From positions 744,001 through 808,000 of the forward strand of contig NZ_CP183332.1 in assembly GCF_048541825.1 (NCBI RefSeq): a stretch of 64,000 nucleotides of DNA, read 5' to 3'. Both the position numbers and the translations under genes were made by a program. Below are positions 58,400-64,000 of this stretch, piece by piece. This DNA is from Caulobacter sp048541825. Lineage in GTDB: Bacteria; Pseudomonadota; Alphaproteobacteria; Caulobacterales; Caulobacteraceae. Under the pieces are notes generated by a model. The model did no database searches, was not told where the DNA came from, and worked only from the letters and a program-made list of their open reading frames with translations. How positions within the stretch are numbered: the first letter of the stretch is position 1; every line of letters begins with the position of its first letter.

Positions 58400-59923
58400 C
58401 TAGGTCTTGGCCCAGTAGGCGTCGCGGATCAGCCGCTTGTAGAGCTTGCCCGTCGCGTGGCGGGGCAGTTCCTGCATGAAGTCGATGCGGCGCGGCGATT
58501 TCACGTGGCTGAGATTGGCCCGCACGAAGGCCATCAGCTCGTCGGCGAGATCAGAGTGGTCCTCGGCCCAGGCCAGGGGCTGGATCACTGCCACGACCTT
58601 TTCGCCCATCTCCTCGCAGGGCGCTCCGACCACGGCGGCGTCGGCCACCTTGGGGTGGGTGATCAGCAGGTTCTCGATCTCCTGCGGATAGATGTTCACC
58701 CCGCCCGAGATGATCATGAAGCTCTTGCGGTCGGTCAGGTAGAGATAGCCCTCCTCGTCGACCCAGCCCACGTCGCCCAGGGTGGTCCAGCCGTGCTGGT
58801 TGTAGCTCTCGGCGGTCTTGTCCGGGGCGTTGTGATAGTTCACCGCCGGGCCGTTGGCGAAATAGACACTGCCCTCGGTGCGCGGCGGGACCTGGTTGCC
58901 GTCCTCGTCGCAGATGCGCAGCTCGCCCAGCACGGCCTGGCCGACACTGCCCTTGTGGGTCAGCCAGTTCTGCGAATTGATCCAGCAGAAGCCGTTGCCT
59001 TCGGTGCCGGCGTAGTATTCGAAGATCACCGGGCCCCACCAGGCGATCATCTGTTCCTTGACCGGAACCGGGCAGGGGGCAGCGGCGTGGACGGCCGATT
59101 GCATCGACGAGACATCGTATTTCGCGCGGGTCTCTTCGGGCAGTTTCAGCATCCGCACGAAGTGGGTCGGCACGAACTGACCGCAGCTCACCTTGTATTT
59201 TTCGATCAGGGCCAGCGCGGCCTCGGGATCGAACTTCTCCATCACGATGACCGTGCCGCCCAGCTTGTGGACGCTCATGCACCAGCGCAGCGGGGCTGCG
59301 TGATACAGCGGGGCGGGGGACAGATAGACGCTGTCGCCGGAAAAGCCGAACAGGCCCTGGGCCATCATCTGCAGGGCGTTGGGCTGTTCGATCGGGCCGC
59401 CGTTCAGGGCCGGCTTGACGCCCTTGGGTCGGCCGGTGGTGCCCGACGAATAGAGCATGTCCGAGCCGGCGCTCTCATCGGCGATCGGGGTCTCGGGCAT
59501 GGCGGCGCGGGCCGCCTCGAAGTCGGCATAGGCGCCATGCGCCCCGCCCACCGTGTAGAGCTTCAGGCCCGGAACCAGGGCGGGGATTTCGTCGATCAGC
59601 GACCCCATCGCCACCGAGGTGATGAACACCTTGGCCCCGCAGTCCTGCAGGATGTACTGGGTTTCGGCCGCCGTCAGCTTGGTCGAGACGCAGACATAAT
59701 AGAGCCCCGCGCGTTGGGCGGCCCAGGCGATCTCGAAGAACCGGGCATTGTTCTCCATCAGGATGGCGATGACGTCGCCGGTCTGCAGGCCCAGTGAGCG
59801 CAGCAGCTGCGCGCCCTGGTTGGAGCGTGCGTCCAGCTGGCCGTAGGTCACGACCTCGCCGGAGCCGGCCATGATGTAGGCGGGCTTTTGCGGTTGCGTC
59901 TGGGCGTGGATGAAGGGGTGCAT
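58400..59923 (-). CDS. acyl-CoA synthetase (AMP-binding family)
   Basis: 507 residues. The P-loop-like motif DMLYSSGTTGRPKG, then EYYAGTEGNGFCWINSQ, YLTDRKSFMIISGGVNIYPQEIENLLITHPKVADAAVVGAP and the C-terminal catalytic lysine in PRHATGKLYKRLIRD are all present. It activates a carboxylic acid as acyl-CoA in two steps with ATP; chain length is not readable. With the P450, GMC oxidoreductase and MaoC hydratase nearby it may belong to lipid or terpenoid/steroid breakdown. Confidence 0.93.
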   Translation of the reverse strand: MHPFIHAQTQPQKPAYIMAGSGEVVTYGQLDARSNQGAQLLRSLGLQTGDVIAILMENNARFFEIAWAAQRAGLYYVCVSTKLTAAETQYILQDCGAKVFITSVAMGSLIDEIPALVPGLKLYTVGGAHGAYADFEAARAAMPETPIADESAGSDMLYSSGTTGRPKGVKPALNGGPIEQPNALQMMAQGLFGFSGDSVYLSPAPLYHAAPLRWCMSVHKLGGTVIVMEKFDPEAALALIEKYKVSCGQFVPTHFVRMLKLPEETRAKYDVSSMQSAVHAAAPCPVPVKEQMIAWWGPVIFEYYAGTEGNGFCWINSQNWLTHKGSVGQAVLGELRICDEDGNQVPPRTEGSVYFANGPAVNYHNAPDKTAESYNQHGWTTLGDVGWVDEEGYLYLTDRKSFMIISGGVNIYPQEIENLLITHPKVADAAVVGAPCEEMGEKVVAVIQPLAWAEDHSDLADELMAFVRANLSHVKSPRRIDFMQELPRHATGKLYKRLIRDAYWAKT

Positions 59924-59958
59924 GCCGGAAGCCTCGGGTGACTTTGCTGGAGATTTGA

Positions 59959-59977
59959 TCTAGATTGCTCGTCTAGA
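59959..59977. promoter_or_regulatory. candidate vapBC operator
   Basis: Two TCTAGA hexamers at 59959-59964 and 59972-59977, 13 bases apart, lie just before the GGAGG ribosome-binding site of the antitoxin gene. Paired palindromes at this position are typical of autoregulated toxin-antitoxin operators. Confidence 0.5.
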
Positions 59978-59990
59978 AACGGAGGTTGTG

Positions 59991-60290
59991 ATGGCGCTCA
60001 GCATCAAGACCGAAGAAGCCGACCGCCTGGCGCGCGACCTGTCCCGCCTGACGGGAGAGACGATGACGCAGGCCGTGACCGTTGCCCTGCGCGAGCGGCT
60101 GGAACGCGAGAGGGCGTCCAAGGCCGAGACGACGGAAGAGTTCGTCGCGCGGATCAGGGCGTACACAGCCGAAATGCGTGGCGGCGTCCCTTTCCGGCCA
60201 GTCACGCCCGAGGAATGGTTGGACGCCGGCGGCGACGATTTGGACTTTGAGCTGGCGGCCAAGGAGCTGGCGGCCAAGGCCAAAGACTGA
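59991..60290 (+). CDS. vapB: VapB-type antitoxin (PSK/Rv0623 family)
   Basis: 99 residues from the ATG at 59991, with GGAGG 5 bases upstream. MALSIKTEEADRLARDLSRLTGETMTQAVTVALRERLERERA is the ribbon-helix-helix DNA-binding part of the PSK_trans_fac/Rv0623 antitoxins. The C-terminal DLDFELAAKELAAKAKD tail would wrap the toxin. Its stop overlaps the toxin start as TGATG, so translation is coupled. It would neutralise VapC and repress the pair. Confidence 0.9.
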   Translation: MALSIKTEEADRLARDLSRLTGETMTQAVTVALRERLERERASKAETTEEFVARIRAYTAEMRGGVPFRPVTPEEWLDAGGDDLDFELAAKELAAKAKD

Positions 60291-60679
60291 TGGTGATCGA
60301 CACCTCGGCGATCATCGCCATCATCGCGGATGAACCAACGGCTGACGACTTGACGGTTCGTATCGCTAGGGCGGCAGTCCCGGAAATGTCCGTCGTCAGT
60401 TATGTCGAAGCTGCCACCGTTCTCTTGGCGAGAAAGATATCGCCGGACCGTCTCGACACCTTGCTTGTCCGGCTGGGCATATCGGTCGTCGATGTGGATG
60501 TGGCCCAGGGCCGCGCCGCCATCCGAGCCAGGATGGCGTACGGCAAGGGCACGGGCCATCCCGCCAAGCTGAACCTCGGCGACACCTTCACCTACGCCCT
60601 GGCCAAGGTGCGCGGCGCGCCGCTGCTGTTCGTGGGCGAAGACTTTTCCCATACCGATCTCGTCTCCGCCCTGACCTGA
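60290..60679 (+). CDS. vapC: VapC-type PIN-domain ribonuclease toxin
   Basis: 129 residues. The PIN-domain acidic residues are all present: D4 (VIDTSAI), E40 (VSYVEAATVL), D98 (LNLGDTFTYALAK) and D118 (FVGEDFSHTDL). VapC toxins cleave tRNA or rRNA with Mg2+. The sequence looks intact, so the pair is probably active. Confidence 0.94.
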   Translation: MVIDTSAIIAIIADEPTADDLTVRIARAAVPEMSVVSYVEAATVLLARKISPDRLDTLLVRLGISVVDVDVAQGRAAIRARMAYGKGTGHPAKLNLGDTFTYALAKVRGAPLLFVGEDFSHTDLVSALT

Positions 60680-60696
60680 CTTGAGGTGGCCTGATC

Positions 60697-62364
60697 TCAC
60701 GCCGCGACGGGGGTCTTGGCGGCCTGAAGGATCATGGCCGCGCCCTTCTCGCCGATCATGATCGTGGGGGCGTTGGTATTGCCCGAAACCAGACGCGGCA
60801 TGATCGAGGCATCGACGACCCGCAGGCCGTCCACGCCGCGCACCCGCAACTGGGCGTCGACCACGGCCATAGGTCCGCTGCCCATCGCGCAGGTGCCGAC
60901 CGGGTGATAAAGGGTCGAGCCCGAGGCCTTGGCATATTCGAGCAGCATTTCGTCGCTCTCGAAGCCCGGGCCAGGGTTCATCTCCTGCTCGACATATTTG
61001 GCGATGGCCGGCTGCTCGCCGATCTTGCGCGCCCATTTCAGGCCGGCGATCGCGACCTCCTGGTCCAGCGGATCGGCCAGATAGTTGGCGACGATGGCCG
61101 GATACTGCGACGGATCAGACGACTTGATATGGATGGTGCCGCGGCTTTCCGGGCGCAGCTGGCAGGGCGCGATGGTCATGCCTGGCGCGTCCTCCAGTTC
61201 CATCTTCTGCTCGTTGAACAGCTTGTCCAGATCCATGGTGGCCGGCAGGATGTGGAACTGGATGTCTGGTCCTGCGAGATCCGGTCTGGATTTACAAAAC
61301 GCCGCCACATGCGCTGCCGACAGGGTCAACAGGCCCTTGCGGAACAGCACATATTTCAGCGCCTGGGCCGCCAGTTGCGTGCCCTTGCTCATGGCGTTGA
61401 TCGACGGCGCGCCGGCCTTCAGGCGGTAGCGCACGCCCGTCAGGTAGTGGTCCTGCAGATTCTCGCCGACGCCGGGAAGGTCCGACACCACCGCGATGCC
61501 GCGCTGGCGCAGCAGCTCGCCATTGCCAATGCCCGACAGTTCCAGAAGCTGGGGCGAATTGATCGCCCCGCCGGCCAGGATCACCTCGGCCCGGGCCTTG
61601 GCGGTGCGCTTGACGCCGTTCTGAACGAATTCGACGCCGGCGGCGCGCTTGCCCTCGAAGATCACGCGGCTGGCCAGGGCGTTGGTTTCGACCTGCAGGT
61701 TCGCCCGCTTCATGGCGGGGTGCAGATAGGCGACAGCGGCCGAGCAGCGCGCGCCGTTCTTCTGGGTCACCTGATACCAGGTGGCGCCCTCCTGATCCTT
61801 GCCGTTCAGGTCGTCATAGCGGGGGATGCCGGCCTGGTCGCAGGCCTCGATCAGGGCCTCGGAAATGACGTTGCCGTCGCGCATGTCGGCGACGTTCAGC
61901 GGGCCGCCTGTGGCGTGCAGGTCGCTGGCCCCGCGCTCCTGATTCTGCGACTTGCGGAACCAGGGCAGCACGTCGTCCCAGGCCCAGCCTTCGCAACCCA
62001 GCTGCCGCCAGCCGTCATAGTCGGCCTGCTGGCCACGCACATAGAGCATGGCGTTGATCGAGGACGAACCGCCCAGCACCTTGCCGCGCGGCCAGACGTG
62101 GGCGCGTCCGCCGGTGCCCGGATCGGGCTCGGTGGTGTAGAGCCAGTTGACCTTGGGATCCTTGAGGGTCTGGGCATAGCCGACCGGGATGTGGATCATC
62201 AGGTTCGAGGCGAACTGCGAGAGGTTCCTGGTCGGCCGATCATCGCCGCCGGCTTCCAGCAGCAGCACCTTGAAGCGACCATCCTCCGACAGCCGTGCGG
62301 CCAGCACGCAGCCGGCCGAACCGGCCCCGACGATGACGTAGTCCGCCTCGATGGTCGCGCTCAT
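60697..62364 (-). CDS. GMC family FAD-dependent oxidoreductase
   Basis: 555 residues from the ATG at 62364, with GGGAGAGA upstream; the frame reaches 62400. FAD motif DYVIVGAGSAGCVLAARLSED, GMC signature 1 around WPRGKVLGGSSSINAMLYVRGQQADYDGWRQLG, signature 2 in EVILAGGAINSPQLLELSGIGN, and catalytic HPVGTCAMG and GNTNAPTIMIGEKGA are all standard. It is similar to choline/alcohol dehydrogenases (BetA/AlkJ type). It oxidises an alcohol, probably not choline given the context. Next to a cytochrome P450, it could oxidise the hydroxylated product. Confidence 0.93.
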   Translation of the reverse strand: MSATIEADYVIVGAGSAGCVLAARLSEDGRFKVLLLEAGGDDRPTRNLSQFASNLMIHIPVGYAQTLKDPKVNWLYTTEPDPGTGGRAHVWPRGKVLGGSSSINAMLYVRGQQADYDGWRQLGCEGWAWDDVLPWFRKSQNQERGASDLHATGGPLNVADMRDGNVISEALIEACDQAGIPRYDDLNGKDQEGATWYQVTQKNGARCSAAVAYLHPAMKRANLQVETNALASRVIFEGKRAAGVEFVQNGVKRTAKARAEVILAGGAINSPQLLELSGIGNGELLRQRGIAVVSDLPGVGENLQDHYLTGVRYRLKAGAPSINAMSKGTQLAAQALKYVLFRKGLLTLSAAHVAAFCKSRPDLAGPDIQFHILPATMDLDKLFNEQKMELEDAPGMTIAPCQLRPESRGTIHIKSSDPSQYPAIVANYLADPLDQEVAIAGLKWARKIGEQPAIAKYVEQEMNPGPGFESDEMLLEYAKASGSTLYHPVGTCAMGSGPMAVVDAQLRVRGVDGLRVVDASIMPRLVSGNTNAPTIMIGEKGAAMILQAAKTPVAA

Positions 62365-62601
62365 CGCTCTCTCCCTAAAGCGCGCTTGGGCGCGCTCCAT
62401 TTTCTATGTTTAGAGCCCGTCCATGCGGAAGGGCTCGGGGCCGTCTGCGTGTGTCCGCATGATCGGCGTTCACTCACAATGCGCAGGTCTGCGCCGAACG
62501 CAAAGCCTCACCTTGCGTCAGTTGCCGTCGCGGCGCCGTTGGCGCGCCATGTTTAGGCGCTATCGTCCCATCCATAGAACGACGTTCCCGGGAGACGATA
62601 C

Positions 62602-63936
62602 GTGGATTTGATCAGCCAGACAGTGGTGGACGGCAAGGCCGGCCCTGGAGCGGGAACCACCTATCCGACCCTGCCGGAGGTCGATCTCGCCGACATCTTC
62701 CGTTTCGCCAAGGGTCAGCCCTTCGCCGACTATGCCCGGATGCGGACCGAAGCCCCGGTGATGTGGCATGCCGAGCCCTATGGCGGGCCGGGCTTCTGGG
62801 CGGTGACGCGGCATGAAGACGTGATGAGCGTCAATGGCGACCCGACCACCTATTCGTCGCAGCGCGGCGGCATATTGATGGCCATGGGCCCGCCCGACCG
62901 CCGCCACGCCCTGCTGTTCCGGGCGTCGATGGACACCATGATCAATCTCGACGCGCCGCATCACCTGCAGCTGCGTCGCGAGCACATGCCCTATTTCACC
63001 CCGTCCTATCTGCGCGGGATCACCGAGGCGGTGAAGGGTGAGGTCACGCGGCTGCTCGACGCCATGGAGCCGCTGCTGGAGGGCGGCGCCACCATCGACA
63101 TGGTCGAGCACTTCTCCAGTGTGCTGCCGCTGTTCACCCTGTGCGAGATCCTGGGCGTGCCGCCCGAGGATCGCCCACGGTTCCTGAAGTGGATGCACTA
63201 TCTGGAGCGCGCCCAGGACCTGGCTGTGCAGCAGGCTGCGGCCCCGATCACCCCGACGCTTGAGCTCATGCAGTTCGTCATGGACTTCAACACCAACGTC
63301 GAGGAGATGTTCGACTACGGCCGGATGATGCTGCTCAAGCGTCGCGAGGATCCCAAGGAAGACCTGCTGACCGCCATTGCCCGGGCCCAGGTCGACGGCG
63401 CCCTGCTGGCCGATGAATATCTGGACGGCTCGTGGCTGCTGATCGTGTTCGCCGGCAACGACACCACCCGCAACACCCTTTCGGGTGCCATGAAGCTGCT
63501 GACCGAGTTTCCGGATCAGAAACAGGCGCTGATCGATAATCCGGGCCTGATGGGCGGCGCGGTCGACGAGTTCATCCGTATGGTCAGCCCGGTGATCTAC
63601 ATGCGCCGCACCGCGACGGCGGACGTCGAGCTGAACGGCCAGATGATCCGCGAGGGCGAGAAGGTCATCATGTACTACGGCGCGGCCAACCGCGATCCGG
63701 AGGTGTTCCCCGAGCCCGACCAACTGGACGTCCGCCGCAAGAACGCCGGCAAGCACATCGCCTTCGGCTATGGCCCCCACACCTGCATCGGCAAGCGCGT
63801 GGCCCAGATCCAGCTGGAAGAAGCCTATCGCCAGATCCTGGCCCGCTTCCCGGACCTGAAGGCGACCGGAGAGATGGAGATCGCGCCCAACAACTTCGTG
63901 CATGCGATCAGCAAGCTGATGGTCAAGCGGGGGTAG
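62602..63936 (+). CDS. cytochrome P450
   Basis: 444 residues from a GTG at 62602 with GGGAGACG upstream. I-helix oxygen-activation motif LIVFAGNDTTRNTL, K-helix region VDEFIRMVSPVIYMRRTA (ExxR), and heme-binding loop AFGYGPHTCIGKRVAQIQLEEAY with the axial cysteine. It is soluble, of the bacterial class I type that needs ferredoxin partners, none of which is in the window. The sequence resembles P450s acting on terpenoids, steroids or linear alkyl compounds; the substrate is not determined. Confidence 0.94.
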   Translation: MDLISQTVVDGKAGPGAGTTYPTLPEVDLADIFRFAKGQPFADYARMRTEAPVMWHAEPYGGPGFWAVTRHEDVMSVNGDPTTYSSQRGGILMAMGPPDRRHALLFRASMDTMINLDAPHHLQLRREHMPYFTPSYLRGITEAVKGEVTRLLDAMEPLLEGGATIDMVEHFSSVLPLFTLCEILGVPPEDRPRFLKWMHYLERAQDLAVQQAAAPITPTLELMQFVMDFNTNVEEMFDYGRMMLLKRREDPKEDLLTAIARAQVDGALLADEYLDGSWLLIVFAGNDTTRNTLSGAMKLLTEFPDQKQALIDNPGLMGGAVDEFIRMVSPVIYMRRTATADVELNGQMIREGEKVIMYYGAANRDPEVFPEPDQLDVRRKNAGKHIAFGYGPHTCIGKRVAQIQLEEAYRQILARFPDLKATGEMEIAPNNFVHAISKLMVKRG

Positions 63937-63943
63937 GCGATAG

Positions 63944-64000
63944 CTCCTCCCCCTCTGGGGGAGGTGGCCCAGAGGGCCGGAGGGGGCAGCGCGGCGGGCA
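63944..64000 (+). repeat. dispersed intergenic repeat, copy 2 (runs off the window)
   Basis: The 34 bases at 63953-63986 repeat those at 49927-49960 in reverse orientation with one mismatch. It begins 8 bases after the P450 stop and may act as that gene's 3' hairpin. Confidence 0.7.

Noticed and set aside
60904..62556. 550-codon forward frame opposite the GMC oxidoreductase gene
   Set aside because: Antisense shadow in high-GC sequence; no motif, no ribosome-binding site.

Overview
The window looks like chromosome from a high-GC alphaproteobacterium of the Caulobacteraceae, most likely Caulobacter or a close relative. The signs are large TonB-dependent receptors, a MucR regulator, a holdfast-anchor-like locus with HfaA- and CsgG/HfaB-type proteins, a 67K-type SppA, and strong GC bias at third codon positions. 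Nothing here identifies the species.

Left flank (1-9141): the end of an MBL-fold hydrolase gene, a 46-residue lipoprotein, a DUF442 phosphatase-like protein, an Oar-like TonB-dependent receptor, a TPR-sulfotransferase, sppA, tRNA-Pro(CGG) and tRNA-Gln(TTG).

Island (about 9142-48442): the last 44 bases of tRNA-Gln recur with one mismatch at 48399-48442, and a tyrosine integrase gene lies directly inside the tRNA copy. I read the 39.3 kb between as an integrated island. Its left part is satellite-phage-like: integrase, AlpA-like protein, CI-like repressor with palindromic operators, Cro-like protein, D5/P4-type helicase and a possible replication origin. It carries no capsid, tail or packaging genes that I recognise. 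After some hydrolase genes comes a com-mom pair like that of phage Mu, for adenine modification. Next is a surface-polysaccharide locus of about 15 kb: sugar-1-P transferase, Ugd, several glycosyltransferases, flippase, polymerase, O-acetyltransferase and rmlCBDA, parts of it clearly AT-richer. Then come a degenerate and an intact tRNA-Cys around a small lipoprotein gene. A nutrient-uptake cluster follows (LysR, CocE hydrolase, TonB-dependent receptor, AbgT transporter, CapA-like protein, esterase), and a DUF2786 protein near the right end.

Right flank (48443-64000): mucR, a GNAT acetyltransferase, an S9 oligopeptidase, a trypsin-like protease, CsbD, an XRE regulator and a MaoC hydratase. Then comes a four-gene locus: a secreted protein with four regular repeats, an HfaA-like protein, and two tandem CsgG/HfaB paralogues of which only the second has a lipobox. 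It is followed by an acyl-CoA synthetase, a vapBC toxin-antitoxin pair, a GMC oxidoreductase and a cytochrome P450. A 34-base dispersed intergenic repeat occurs at 49927 and again at the right edge.

The two observations most worth following are the island that joins Mom-type DNA modification to a full surface-glycan locus, and the HfaA/CsgG-like locus with its repeat protein and non-lipidated CsgG paralogue. All functions are read from sequence motifs only; no searches were run.
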